Shown: positions 45,585 to 55,657, counted from the stretch's first letter. The stretch is 58,600 nt of DNA from Desulfonatronovibrio magnus (GCF_000934755.1 NZ_JYNP01000038.1:1-58600), one strand, 5' to 3'. A program made the numbers and translations. Notes: generated by a model not told the origin, from the sequence alone.

Positions 45585-46586
45585 CTATATGTTGATTCCC
45601 AATAATTCACAGGCTCTATTTCCATCTAAAGGTGCTAATCTAAAGTTGCTGATATCTGCAACACCCTTTATGGCACTTATTGTTGATTCTACAACTTTTG
45701 TTGTAGCAATAAGATTTAATACATCTATTTGATTGGCAGCATTTTGTCTTATTATCTCCAAATGTGCAACAAGCTTTTGAGCTTCTTTAGCTCTTTCATT
45801 AAGTTTCGAAATTTCCTGACCAATTTTTTTCCATCTCTCTTTGACTTTGGTCCGTGCTTCTTTTCTATAGTTTATATCATCCAGCGTATTCAATCTTAGA
45901 GACTCTGGGGCCTCATCAAGAGATTTTTCTAATTCTAAATCTTTTCTTTCACCTTGCTCAAGGTCTTCAAAAACCTCTTTTCTAATTGTTTTAAAATCAT
46001 CTATACCCTGCAAACCAAACTTATTTAAAAAATTTGCAGCAAAATTTGTGAGCTCATATACAAGCACAGCATTCTTAAAATACAACTTCAACTGATTATT
46101 GCTTTCATTTGCAGCAGAAGCATCGTTTATTTGATCCAAAATATCTTCATTAATTTGTTTAAAAACATCAATAACCACTGTAAGTGTTTGAAAAGATCCG
46201 CTTAGCTTTTTTTGTGCTAAAATAAGATTTTCTATTCTATTTTTGTCAAACTTGCTTAAGTCTAACTTAGCAATTTTATCATCAATTGACTTATACTGAT
46301 CTTCCTCGATATAAAAAGCTGTTGCGTAAATAATTTTTTCTACATTTGCACTATAATCTAACACCTTATTTTTTATTTCACTATTTATATGCTCACTTGC
46401 AACAAGGTTATCACTTAATATTTCAATATTTTTAAGCTCAGTCTTTTTTTGTGTATCTGTCAAATAATCAATTTGAGAGATCAACTCATTTTTAATCAAT
46501 TCCGTTCCTTGTAACAAAAACTTTTCTCTAATAGATTTATTATCATTACTATCTTGATTAATTAAAATACTGTTATCATTGTTCAT
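45585..46586 (-). CDS. Unrecognised helical/coiled-coil protein
   Basis: The 333-residue acidic protein is predicted mostly helical, with heptad-like stretches (about 30-110 and 225-290, e.g. ARTKVKERWKKIGQEISKLN). It has no signal peptide, no membrane helix and no nucleotide-binding motif. AAAGGAATTTAGAA precedes the ATG. It lies between the DUF262 gene and the hsd operon. I do not recognise the family; a scaffolding or partner protein is plausible. AT-rich like its right-hand neighbours. Confidence 0.55.
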   Translation of the reverse strand: MNNDNSILINQDSNDNKSIREKFLLQGTELIKNELISQIDYLTDTQKKTELKNIEILSDNLVASEHINSEIKNKVLDYSANVEKIIYATAFYIEEDQYKSIDDKIAKLDLSKFDKNRIENLILAQKKLSGSFQTLTVVIDVFKQINEDILDQINDASAANESNNQLKLYFKNAVLVYELTNFAANFLNKFGLQGIDDFKTIRKEVFEDLEQGERKDLELEKSLDEAPESLRLNTLDDINYRKEARTKVKERWKKIGQEISKLNERAKEAQKLVAHLEIIRQNAANQIDVLNLIATTKVVESTISAIKGVADISNFRLAPLDGNRACELLGINI

Positions 46587-46929
46587 TTCTAAATTCCTTT
46601 AGGTTGTTTCATGTCTATTATTTCCTGTAAAAATTGGTACAAAATCTTTGAAAATAAATTTAAAAAAATTCTTGTCCCTCTGTGCCTCCAACTGATCTTA
46701 AACCATAGCAAGATATACTCATGGTTCGTTTTTTTTTCAATCAAATCCCATTAAGTTGTCAAGTAATCTTTGTTCTGCTGTTGAAATCAAATGGTTTATT
46801 CTTTTTCCAATAGATAAGCTTAAACAAATTTATGTCGTACATTCTGTGATCTATTTGGACATTTTTTACTCCCATTCACTATACCAAATATAGCTCCTCG
46901 CACCTAAATTATCAAAAATGATAAGAAAC
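46587..46929. other. 343-bp AT-rich gap without a gene
   Basis: There is no supported ORF. On the minus strand TTGACA (46762-46757) could be a -35 box for the helical-protein gene, but no convincing -10 follows at standard spacing. A run of nine T (near 46730) is present. This separates the DUF262 gene from the next transcription unit. Confidence 0.35.
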
Positions 46930-48726
46930 TTAAAGCCTGAAATAGAAATCTTTGATTTTCTGGGCCATGAGCTTTCTTCTTTCCTTTAAAAAATCTTCAT
47001 AATGATCAATGGTCATCTTATCCATATCCTCTGGGATACAGTGAAGCTTGAAATTAACTGCCAGCTGATCTCTGTCGGTAATGGCTCCATAGGCTGCGTT
47101 ACCATTCGAACACTGCTCCAGGAGGCATGAAAAGTACCTTGATGGTTCCTGCGCACCAATGGAAATGTTGATTTCACTTTGCATCATAACATAATTGGCG
47201 ATCTGATTGTATTTTCCTTTGGTTAGTCCATGTTTTTTCAGGTACTTTTTTGGGAAGAGATGGTGAACATCCCCTCTGTGGGTAATCAGGTCACGCACGG
47301 TTATATCTCTGGACAAAAAGCCTTTGTCGTTGTCAAAGACTTGGGATGCCAGATAAACTTTGAAATAGGGACTGCTGGCAACAGAAGTTCTCATCTGCTG
47401 GGGAAGGCCTGACTTCCAGAATGCGTCGGATAGTTCTGCCTCTTCTATTGAGTCCAGTGTGTTGCGAACACCGTTTTCATGGATCAGTTTGACATCATAG
47501 TCCATAGCAGATTCAGGAGAGGATGAATATCGCCCTGTAAGTACAGACATCACAAACCATCTGCGGACACACGATTCTATTTCTGGAGCAGGACGCTGGT
47601 TGCTGCGCATTACAAGATATATGGCATAAGCCATATTCAGGGTATTTTGAGAGCGAATAAGCGTGCTGTCTACAAATCCGGCTGAACGGATAATCATGAG
47701 AAACCTTTTGAAATGGTTCTCATGCATGAAATTGAAAATCCCTTTTTCAAGAGATGCAAAGGAGCTTTGAGCTATTGCCTCTTCAAAGTCTCTTGTCTCA
47801 AAATTTCTTCCAGACAAAAGAGCTACAAGATCTTCCAAGCGTCCTCTTCTGAACTCTGAGATAAAAGCAACTCTTAGTGCGTCTGTATAGGATGGCTCAT
47901 AAAGGTCATCATTTTCATTCCGAAGCCAAGCCATCTTTCGAAAATAATCGGTACTGCTAAAATCCTTGTCCACTTGAGCGATTTGGTCATAAAATTCAGG
48001 CGCAGCTAATAAATGACAAAAATAATCAATACATTTCCTGAGATTATTACCGCCATATATTTCATTTGCAGCTATCTTGGACATAGCAAAGTCCGCTTGA
48101 CTTAGAACCACCCCAGACGAGTTGATACGAATAAATATTTCTGTGACTGTTTCAATATCCAAATCTGAATTAAGTTCGATGAGACCAATATGGTTGTTCA
48201 CAATGCCTTTTAGAAGTGAAAGGCTCTCGTAAACATCATCCTGTTTGTTTCCTGGATTTCTTTCACAATAATCATTCACCAGTTGCAACATTTTGGCATT
48301 GGGAGATAACACCTCGGAAATATCATGAATCCATTGCTTGTCCTTTCCAATGGCAGGATTGAATACTTCAAAACGCTTCTCTGCTGGATGGAAAGATATC
48401 TTGATCCTTGTTTTCCTGTAATTCTTATCAACAACCTGCATTCCCAAAATCGCTGCCATAAGAGCAGTAACCCGCTGCTGACCGTCAATTAAGATTCTTT
48501 TTCCATCAGATGTGCTTCCATCTTTCAGCCTGACTGCAGGATTCCTCCAGGCGATAAGATAGCCCACAGGATACCCTGAATAAAGGGAATCAATAAATTC
48601 GCGGACTTTTGTAGCAGACCAGACAAAAGGACGCTGTATCTCAGGGATGGCTATGTCTTTTGATTCTACCCAGGTAAGCAGGGTTTGGATGGTGTATTGG
48701 TTTACTGAGTACTTTTGGATGGTCAA
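46930..48726 (-). CDS. DUF262/HNH protein (GmrSD-like, defence-associated)
   Basis: The 598-residue protein starts with a DUF262 (ParB/Srx-like) domain: [34 protein letters not shown], and DGQQR (81-85), the nucleotide-hydrolysis motif of GmrS-like proteins. The C-terminus near residue 505 has [15 protein letters not shown] with a downstream [14 protein letters not shown], an HNH/DUF1524-type nuclease motif. GmrSD enzymes cut modified phage DNA; related proteins take part in BREX and Ssp systems. A TTG at 48726 is chosen because CGGAGCAAAACT precedes it and family members begin at IQKYSVNQ; the ATG at 48765 lacks a binding site. It follows the membrane/coiled-coil gene. Confidence 0.8.
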   Translation of the reverse strand: MTIQKYSVNQYTIQTLLTWVESKDIAIPEIQRPFVWSATKVREFIDSLYSGYPVGYLIAWRNPAVRLKDGSTSDGKRILIDGQQRVTALMAAILGMQVVDKNYRKTRIKISFHPAEKRFEVFNPAIGKDKQWIHDISEVLSPNAKMLQLVNDYCERNPGNKQDDVYESLSLLKGIVNNHIGLIELNSDLDIETVTEIFIRINSSGVVLSQADFAMSKIAANEIYGGNNLRKCIDYFCHLLAAPEFYDQIAQVDKDFSSTDYFRKMAWLRNENDDLYEPSYTDALRVAFISEFRRGRLEDLVALLSGRNFETRDFEEAIAQSSFASLEKGIFNFMHENHFKRFLMIIRSAGFVDSTLIRSQNTLNMAYAIYLVMRSNQRPAPEIESCVRRWFVMSVLTGRYSSSPESAMDYDVKLIHENGVRNTLDSIEEAELSDAFWKSGLPQQMRTSVASSPYFKVYLASQVFDNDKGFLSRDITVRDLITHRGDVHHLFPKKYLKKHGLTKGKYNQIANYVMMQSEINISIGAQEPSRYFSCLLEQCSNGNAAYGAITDRDQLAVNFKLHCIPEDMDKMTIDHYEDFLKERRKLMAQKIKDFYFRL

Positions 48727-48778
48727 AGTTTTGCTCCGGAAAATTGTGGTTGCAAACAGAATCAAAAAGGGAGTTCAA

Positions 48779-49651
48779 CTATATTGAATATTCGAGCATT
48801 ATCCTGTTTTCTTCAGAATTCACTATCGATTTTATTTCAGGCATTTTCTTTTGTAGTACTATGGAGTTTTCATTATGTTCACCAGCAATGATTGCCCTGT
48901 ACTCTCTGTTAGCCCACTCTTTGTATTTGTTAATTATCATCTCATATTTCTTTTGTGATTCCTTTTTTATAAAGTCGCCAAATTCGATTTTTTCAAGCTG
49001 ATAATAACCTTGAGACTCAATAAAAAAGGCCTTGGGTACAAGGTTAAGTGTAACGTTTATATAATCAATGACAATTTCTTTGTGTTCTGGAGAAAAATTA
49101 TCAGATATATGTATAATGTTATCCAAAAAAAATAAATATTGATTCCTTAAATCTGAAAGTGAAGAAAGCTTTATTATTAAAATATCATTATTATCAACAT
49201 CATTATTTGAATGATATCTCATTGCAATTAATTCTCGAGTAGATTCTACTGCCCCAAAGTATGCTGTCGTTTTTTCCAAATAATAAACTAAATTTTGTGA
49301 TAAAAACTCTTGTTTAACAACTTTTTGCAAGTTATTTATTGACTTTTGTATCTTATCCAATTTTTTACATATATACATAGTAGATATAACTACAGCACCA
49401 ATAATTGCTACAGAAGATAAGCCAATAGATCCTGCAATTAAAGCTTGTCCACCTTGAATTTGTTTGGCAATACTAATCAAGTCTTGCCCATTCCCAACTG
49501 AAATCTTTTGGAAAGGAATATGTTTAACAATCTTATAATTATCTAGCACATCCCTTGCTACACCATTCCTGATAATTACTTCTCCTGTTTTTATCTTCTT
49601 TATCAAATCATTTGATAAAGAAGACCAGTCAATTACATATAAGTCATCCAT
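48779..49651 (-). CDS. Membrane-anchored coiled-coil protein coupled to YaaW
   Basis: The 290-residue protein carries one strong transmembrane helix (about residues 72-95, IAGSIGLSSVAIIGAVVIST) followed by a coiled-coil (KKLDKIQKSINNLQKVVKQE) and a helical C-terminus. The ATG at 49651 shares one base with the upstream stop (TAATG), behind AGAAGGG. No enzyme motif is seen. Proteins of this shape can act as membrane partners or effectors. The family is not recognised. Confidence 0.6.
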   Translation of the reverse strand: MDDLYVIDWSSLSNDLIKKIKTGEVIIRNGVARDVLDNYKIVKHIPFQKISVGNGQDLISIAKQIQGGQALIAGSIGLSSVAIIGAVVISTMYICKKLDKIQKSINNLQKVVKQEFLSQNLVYYLEKTTAYFGAVESTRELIAMRYHSNNDVDNNDILIIKLSSLSDLRNQYLFFLDNIIHISDNFSPEHKEIVIDYINVTLNLVPKAFFIESQGYYQLEKIEFGDFIKKESQKKYEMIINKYKEWANREYRAIIAGEHNENSIVLQKKMPEIKSIVNSEENRIMLEYSI

Positions 49652-50391
49652 TATATGAACCCTTCTTTCTTTCCTAAAAGTTTGTAGCGCATATAACATA
49701 TATGCAATGTGGCAGGCATAATTACTCGGTAAGCAGGGCCACTTACCAGGGGTAATGCTAATAAAGCTGTGATAGCCCAACCGATAGGCCCGGCAAACAT
49801 GGCAACACCTCTTACTAGGGCAGCATTTGCTCCTAAGGCCAAACCTCTACCCAAGATTGCTCTTGCTACAGCATTTGCAACAATTACTGCCAACTTGTAT
49901 GCAAGAAAGCCATTTAACTTAATTGCCGTCTGCAAGGCTGCCATAATGACAGGTGGAGCTAATATTTGAACATCTAAGTTAAAATCCTTAACAAATTCTG
50001 CTCGTTGCCTTTCATCCATTTCTTCCAGTGACTTTTCTACTACCTTCATTAAAAGTTCATTTTCTATCTCTAAAGTTTTAGAATTATCATTACATTTCAA
50101 GCTAAATTTGCTGCATACTCGTGATAAAATTTTTCTGTATAAGACACCTTTACCTCTGAAAAGATTTACAAAAGTATCTCCTCCAAAATGTTGCACTTCG
50201 GCTGCAATCAAGTCCCATATTTCACTATAGTCAGTGCAAGACTTAAACCGTTGTTCTTGAGTCAAGCTTTCTGTAAAACGTTGATTTCCACTTTTGGTCT
50301 TAGTCAAAATATCTACAAGCACCGATAGATCATCATGTTCGCAGTACTGCAGAAAATCTAGATCAGGATCAATTCTATATCGTAACCCCAT
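49651..50391 (-). CDS. YaaW-family protein (DUF3944/UPF0174)
   Basis: The 246-residue protein has the YaaW hallmarks from end to end: DPDLDFLQYCEHDDLSVLVD, then a segment matching 'WxLIAAEVQHFGGDxxxNxxRGxGxxYRxIL' (about 59-88), and a C-terminal hydrophobic region ending SGPAYRVIMPATLHICYMR. The hydrophobic, alanine/glycine-rich part (about 145-225) could insert into membrane. E. coli YaaW has no established function. AGGAGTTTT precedes the ATG. It lies 53 bp after the third dynamin gene and is translationally coupled to the next gene. Confidence 0.85.
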   Translation of the reverse strand: MGLRYRIDPDLDFLQYCEHDDLSVLVDILTKTKSGNQRFTESLTQEQRFKSCTDYSEIWDLIAAEVQHFGGDTFVNLFRGKGVLYRKILSRVCSKFSLKCNDNSKTLEIENELLMKVVEKSLEEMDERQRAEFVKDFNLDVQILAPPVIMAALQTAIKLNGFLAYKLAVIVANAVARAILGRGLALGANAALVRGVAMFAGPIGWAITALLALPLVSGPAYRVIMPATLHICYMRYKLLGKKEGFI

Positions 50392-50443
50392 AAAACTCCT
50401 CCATCTTATAGCTTATCACTGTTTGTAGTTACAGATACTCATA

Positions 50444-51937
50444 TTAATTCAGCGATAATAACGTATTTCGCAAATTTACAAGATGAATTTTATCTTCAAC
50501 ACTAATATCACCAGTCAATGAATGTATTAAAAGAATAATAAGATTATTTTGGACCTTATGCAGCTTAGAAACGAGGCTACTATTTAATTTTTTACTATAT
50601 TGAATACAGTATTCCTGCAAAGACTCTGCATAGACAAGCATCTTTTCGCTGATATGTTCAGAAACAGAATTCAAGTTGCGTTCTGTTATATCTTCACTAT
50701 AATCTTTAAATCTATTGACAATATCTTCGGCGTAAGAATCACCCAAAAAATATTGATCTGACACTTCCTCCAGTACGTTGACTATGCTAAAATGATTAAG
50801 ATTTATATCGAGGGTAAATGATGGGATAAATTCATCATCTGAGAACGTGCTGAATATTTTAATTCTATCTATTGTTTTTTTTGATTCATAATTGGCGAAC
50901 TCGTACAACGATTTACATCTTTTTGTTATAGCATCATGCACTCTATCTTGATACTTTATCACTATAGGCCTTGCTTTATCATCCTTGCTGGAAAAGGGAT
51001 TGATTGAGTCAATGAAGGAAATGTTGTTTTTAAGATCTGCTTCGAGCAGCTGAGTAATTGTGCCAATATCAACTTTTGCATTATAGCGTGTTTTGTCAAA
51101 GTAAAAATCATCCACTTTAAGAACAAGCTCTTCAATTTCAGACAAGCTAAACTTCTGAAAACTTAGCATGAACACAGTAGTGAGTAATACTTTTTTCATA
51201 AAAAATTCAAGCACATCCAGTGCAGGCGAGCTTTCTTTGATTTTGCCAACCAGGGACTTCAAGGCGCTAAAGGTAAATATTGCTACAAGTCGGTCACTGA
51301 GATCCTGTTCTTGAAAAAGCTTATTAACCTGTTTTACTTGCTTATTTATTTCAGATATTAACACCTTAGAGTCAGTACGCTCATTACACAATGCATCAAT
51401 CTTATTCAAAATGACTATTATTTTTGCGTCCGAACCCTTCAGAGCCTGTAGAAACTCTAAGTCGTCCTTCTTAAATCCACTGCTTGTATCAACTACCCAG
51501 AACAAAACATCTATGGCGGTTAACAGATGACTCAGATCATCATGAGAAAAGGTCTGACCAAATCCGGGCACATCAAGAAGGTTCATATAATTCAGATAGT
51601 CATAATCTGCTCGAACCATTTCAATATTCAAGCTGGGATCAAGATCAGGACAATGATCTCTATATAAGGCAGTCACTTTCTGGGTTGTTTCACCAAGTCC
51701 CATTTTAAACTGATCTTTTGTTCCCAGAAGAGCATTTAAAAAAGTAGACTTGCCAGTTGAGTTTTCACCAAAAACCGCAACACTGGGCTTGAATTCATCA
51801 AAGCTATGTCCGCCCATAAACTGATCCAGTTGCTGGCTCATATCTTGAGCGGCCCTGCTTAACTGTCCAAATTGAATGGTGTTTGGCTCACTCATAGCAG
51901 ACTGGATGAAATCAATTATATTCCTGAAGAAGCTCAT
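50444..51937 (-). CDS. Dynamin-like GTPase 3
   Basis: The 497-residue large GTPase has G1 GENSTGKST (57-65), a G2 threonine pair in GLGETTQKV, G3 DVPGFG (from Asp122) and G4 NKID (178-181). The rest is helical (stalk-like), ending near the GTPase-distal tip without a clear transmembrane helix. ATG at 51937 follows AGGGG; the TTG just upstream is ignored. It overlaps the second dynamin gene by 26 bp. Dynamin-like proteins remodel or tether membranes; this one is most diverged at its C-terminus from its two neighbours. Confidence 0.85.
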   Translation of the reverse strand: MSFFRNIIDFIQSAMSEPNTIQFGQLSRAAQDMSQQLDQFMGGHSFDEFKPSVAVFGENSTGKSTFLNALLGTKDQFKMGLGETTQKVTALYRDHCPDLDPSLNIEMVRADYDYLNYMNLLDVPGFGQTFSHDDLSHLLTAIDVLFWVVDTSSGFKKDDLEFLQALKGSDAKIIVILNKIDALCNERTDSKVLISEINKQVKQVNKLFQEQDLSDRLVAIFTFSALKSLVGKIKESSPALDVLEFFMKKVLLTTVFMLSFQKFSLSEIEELVLKVDDFYFDKTRYNAKVDIGTITQLLEADLKNNISFIDSINPFSSKDDKARPIVIKYQDRVHDAITKRCKSLYEFANYESKKTIDRIKIFSTFSDDEFIPSFTLDINLNHFSIVNVLEEVSDQYFLGDSYAEDIVNRFKDYSEDITERNLNSVSEHISEKMLVYAESLQEYCIQYSKKLNSSLVSKLHKVQNNLIILLIHSLTGDISVEDKIHLVNLRNTLLSLN

Positions 51938-53519
51938 CAATCACACCCCTAATCTCTTGTTGATATTTTTTATAGAAATCAGCTTTTTCCTTTTTCGCCT
52001 GAATTTCCAGTGAACCCTGCTCTTTGAGTTTTTCCAGGCTTACAAGCTCAGCACGTATCTTACCAAGATCAGCATGTTCATATTCCTGCATGAGTATCAG
52101 CTTATGATCTCGCAATGCATCTGTTATTATTGATTCGCATTTTGACAGGATTATTGAAGTCTGCTCTTCCACATTTGACTTAATAAACCAGCCACCAAAA
52201 GCATCGACAAGCTTTCGGACATTGTCTTGAACAACAGTAGCCAAAGGTCCTGCTACTTTACCGTACTTGGGGACGTGTGATGCTATCAGGGGAATATATG
52301 AAATTATATCATCAATATTTCTCAGGGCAGACAGCAGTAAATATCTGAATTGATCGAAATGAGGCCTGAAATCATCAGTTGAAATTGAACTAACCTCAAT
52401 ATACTTGGAAATATCATCAATGGCAGCCTTAACCAGTCCAGGCACTTCTGTTTCAAGCTTATCAAGCATAAACTCTGTATTGGGAACATCTGTAACGCAC
52501 CTGTTAATTTCCTCAACAAGTTCTTGAAATCTCGAAGCTACCTTTGCTTGAATACTTTGAATTGACTCGTTCAGCTCCTTTTCGAGACGTTCCTTTTTTT
52601 CAATTAAACCTTTAAGCTCTATATCGTGCGCCTGTATTTTCCTTTCCAGCTCTTCGCTGCTTAAGCTTTCGTTTTCTATTAAAGCGTTAATTTGAGCATC
52701 TGCAAGCTTGGAGATATTTCTGAAAGACCTTTGAACCCTTTCAGAAAAGACCCTTTTTTTATCTAATGCATTAATGTATGTATTGAGACTTTTTTCAAAA
52801 AATTCAGCCTTGCTCTTGGCTATCCTCTCCGAATCACCTTCCAGAATGCCAGCCAAAAACTTAAGGGCTGAAACAGGAAAAACATCGTATTGATTCATTA
52901 TTTCTCTGGGCAGGATGCTGTCCAGACTCTGATTTTCGTCCAATGAGTCAATCTTATTCAACACTATAAAAATCTTGTCCTTATGAGATAGTACTACCTT
53001 GCTCTGGAAAAACAGCTCTTCTTCTTTGGTCATTCCTTTGGAAGAATCCAGAACAAAGACAACAGCGTCTGCAAGAGGGACATAGCTCAAAGACCTTCCT
53101 TCCCGTTGACCGGAAATATCGTCAATACCTGGAGAATCAATAAACCTTATCCCCCTGTGCTTAAAGTCCTTGAGTTCAATACTGAGATGGGTGACATTAT
53201 CATCTTTACCAGCGTCAATAATTCTCTGCTGTGTCAAATTGTAGTTGGAAAAAGAACCATCATTGGAATGAACTGTCAGGATATCCTCAGGTCCATATTT
53301 GATAGTTGTAATCAGGGATGTTGTTGCCCCAAGGCCTGCGGGTAAAAGATTTTTTTTGATTAGACAGTTAAGCAGCGTAGATTTGCCATTGGCCACTGTT
53401 CCACAAAATATTATTTCAATATCTGTTTTTTTTGATAGATGCTTAATGTTATCTAAAAAATACTGAATGTCATCGTTGTTCAGGATCTCCAGCTTATTTA
53501 CCAAGTGCATAATGCTCAT
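51912..53519 (-). CDS. Dynamin-like GTPase 2
   Basis: The 535-residue large GTPase has G1 GTVANGKST (40-48), G2 TTSLIT, G3 DSPGIDD (from Asp128) and G4 NKID (188-191). A long coiled-coil stalk (about 285-345, EELERKIQAHDIELKGLIEK) and a second helical bundle follow. A short hydrophobic stretch (about 410-425) could be a membrane-contact paddle. It overlaps gene 1 by 26 bp and gene 3 by 26 bp, indicating translational coupling. GGGGGAAATA precedes the ATG. Confidence 0.88.
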   Translation of the reverse strand: MSIMHLVNKLEILNNDDIQYFLDNIKHLSKKTDIEIIFCGTVANGKSTLLNCLIKKNLLPAGLGATTSLITTIKYGPEDILTVHSNDGSFSNYNLTQQRIIDAGKDDNVTHLSIELKDFKHRGIRFIDSPGIDDISGQREGRSLSYVPLADAVVFVLDSSKGMTKEEELFFQSKVVLSHKDKIFIVLNKIDSLDENQSLDSILPREIMNQYDVFPVSALKFLAGILEGDSERIAKSKAEFFEKSLNTYINALDKKRVFSERVQRSFRNISKLADAQINALIENESLSSEELERKIQAHDIELKGLIEKKERLEKELNESIQSIQAKVASRFQELVEEINRCVTDVPNTEFMLDKLETEVPGLVKAAIDDISKYIEVSSISTDDFRPHFDQFRYLLLSALRNIDDIISYIPLIASHVPKYGKVAGPLATVVQDNVRKLVDAFGGWFIKSNVEEQTSIILSKCESIITDALRDHKLILMQEYEHADLGKIRAELVSLEKLKEQGSLEIQAKKEKADFYKKYQQEIRGVIDELLQEYN

Positions 53520-55506
53520 TATTTCCCCCAGTCTGAATTTTTGAAAGTCTTTCCTGAAAAATATTGATCTCGTCCATCTGCCTTTTCAACTTCTCTATCT
53601 GCTTCTCTTTTTCTTCAGGTTTTTCAATGGTATCCAAAATTGTTTTAAGTCTTATCTGAGCAGCATGAGATGCCTGCATTATTGCTGTTTTGATTAGATT
53701 CAACTGGTCGAGAATACTGGTCATTCTCTTTTCCAAATCTTCTCTCATACCAGATGCAATCTTATCAGAAACTTCATCAGCGATCTTTTTATTGGAATCG
53801 GTAGAAGATCCTAACAACGTTAAAACAATAGTTAAAACTGCGCCAACAATCAGGCCAATACCAGGAATCATAAAAGCCAGCCTTGTAGCTATAACCTGGG
53901 CTGCTACTCCTCCAATCGCCCCGCCAGCAACCCCTACAAGCAAATCTTTCGCAACCCCTAAATCATCAGCATAAGATGAATTTGGATTGAATTCATACTC
54001 TCCAGACAAGTTTTTCTGAAAAATATCTAAACGTTCGATATTATCTATATTGTAACCTTCAAATTCATTAATTTTATCGTTAATCAGATCGATAACAGTG
54101 TTAATTTTGTTTTGGCTTTCAATGTAAGATGAAAAAATTGAATTTATATAGTTTGAAACGCTGCTGTTCATGTCTGATTTGGAATCATTTATTGCTCCTA
54201 CAATACACTTCTCATATTTTCCTTTTAAACCAAAAATTATGGCTTTATCAAAAAAACCAATATCACTATCCAATCTATTCTTAATTTTATCCTTAAGAAT
54301 AGATTTTATAGTTTCAACTATTCCATGAATGCTATATGTAGTTGTTGACAAGCTCTTGTTAATATCATGCAAACTGCTTATTTTATGATTAAAAAATGAT
54401 TTCAATTCTTCATTTCTTTGAACTAAATCATTTTTAATTTTTTCTATTTGCTTAAGGTTATTTTCACTTTCCTTTTTTCCAATACTCAAAACATTTGCAA
54501 TTTGATCCATACAGCTGTTTGCAGACTTTATTCTTGTACACAATATTTCGCTCTTATTTTTAATTATATGATCCCAGAAATCATCTTGAAACTCCTTAAA
54601 TCCAGATTCAATAATCTTTTCCTTGTTGTTCAATATATAACCACTAAGCGCTTTCAATGATGATAAATGATAGTGCCTGATTTCATCCGGATTAATTTTA
54701 GCACTTTCTGCAACATTGATAATTGCTTTTTGGGTAACATCATGTATCTGTTTCTCCACCTCTTCATTGGACATTACCACTCGCATGTCATCATTTATTA
54801 CTGTATCCATCTTGTTAAAGACCACAAATCTCTTGGAAGATTCTATCCTGTTGATTACTTGTCGCACAAACCTATCTTCGCCTTTCTTCATCCCAGAATG
54901 AATATCAAGTAACATGATTGTCCCATCACTCTCTTCAACAGCCCTTTCTATGATATCAAACACAATACCCTCATCTAATGAACCGAATCCTGGGGTATCG
55001 TAAACTGTAATGCCCTTCTTAAGCATAGGGTGGCGGACGCCTACATTCACAACATTTTTATTATATTTACCTGTTTTATCTTCTATATTTCTTCTTTCAG
55101 ACTGATTTAATTCCACAAGGCATCTTTTTAGTTCATCTATGCTTTCACATTCAATAGCTTTGCTTCCATCTTCATAGAAATATTTGTCACTGTAATTAAT
55201 CTTAAAAAGTCTTGCGGTAACAGCACCAACCCCACTATGAAGGACATCACCACCGAATATCAGGGCATTGAGAAAAGTTGACTTACCACTTGACACTTCT
55301 GCCACAATTGAAATTGTAATATTTGGATTTCCAAACTTTTTAGAGAGCCCCTGTAGCTTATGTTTACAATTACTTTCGCTGAGTGGACTTACGACTTGCT
55401 CAATATCGCTGGAAAGAATATCATTCACAATATCAAGAGCTTTGATACATTTTTGCTCATAATTTTTAGACTGACTATTATAATAGTCCAAGCTATCAAT
55501 CGACAT
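53494..55506 (-). CDS. Dynamin-like GTPase 1 with C-terminal membrane hairpin
   Basis: The 670-residue large GTPase is first of three in the operon. G1 is AEVSSGKST (69-77), G2 threonine in GAVTARL, G3 DTPGFG (from Asp170) and G4 NKMD (231-234). After helical stalk regions a hydrophobic hairpin (about 548-592: VGVAGGAIGGVAAQVIATRL and FMIPGIGLIVGAVLTIVLTL) should insert in membrane, as in bacterial dynamin-like proteins. AAAGGAG precedes the ATG. It is the largest and probably the membrane-anchoring member. Confidence 0.9.
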   Translation of the reverse strand: MSIDSLDYYNSQSKNYEQKCIKALDIVNDILSSDIEQVVSPLSESNCKHKLQGLSKKFGNPNITISIVAEVSSGKSTFLNALIFGGDVLHSGVGAVTARLFKINYSDKYFYEDGSKAIECESIDELKRCLVELNQSERRNIEDKTGKYNKNVVNVGVRHPMLKKGITVYDTPGFGSLDEGIVFDIIERAVEESDGTIMLLDIHSGMKKGEDRFVRQVINRIESSKRFVVFNKMDTVINDDMRVVMSNEEVEKQIHDVTQKAIINVAESAKINPDEIRHYHLSSLKALSGYILNNKEKIIESGFKEFQDDFWDHIIKNKSEILCTRIKSANSCMDQIANVLSIGKKESENNLKQIEKIKNDLVQRNEELKSFFNHKISSLHDINKSLSTTTYSIHGIVETIKSILKDKIKNRLDSDIGFFDKAIIFGLKGKYEKCIVGAINDSKSDMNSSVSNYINSIFSSYIESQNKINTVIDLINDKINEFEGYNIDNIERLDIFQKNLSGEYEFNPNSSYADDLGVAKDLLVGVAGGAIGGVAAQVIATRLAFMIPGIGLIVGAVLTIVLTLLGSSTDSNKKIADEVSDKIASGMREDLEKRMTSILDQLNLIKTAIMQASHAAQIRLKTILDTIEKPEEKEKQIEKLKRQMDEINIFQERLSKIQTGGNNEHYALGK

Positions 55507-55657
55507 ATTGACTCCTTTTGCAAGTTAAAAAAGTGCATTATCTCTAAAGCCACGACCAGACATCTTAGTACAAAAAAATTATGCAGTAATACTAACCTTT
55601 TCTTGATCCGTATTCATGGCAATAACTTGTTTTTTGCACCCAGCATTAAAACTGTTT

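Noticed and set aside
46757-46762. TTGACA as a defined promoter for the helical-protein gene
   Set aside because: No acceptable -10 box lies at 16-18 bp spacing.
50444-55506. Naming the GTPases leoA, leoB and leoC
   Set aside because: Architecture is similar, but orthology cannot be shown without alignment, so symbols were left blank.
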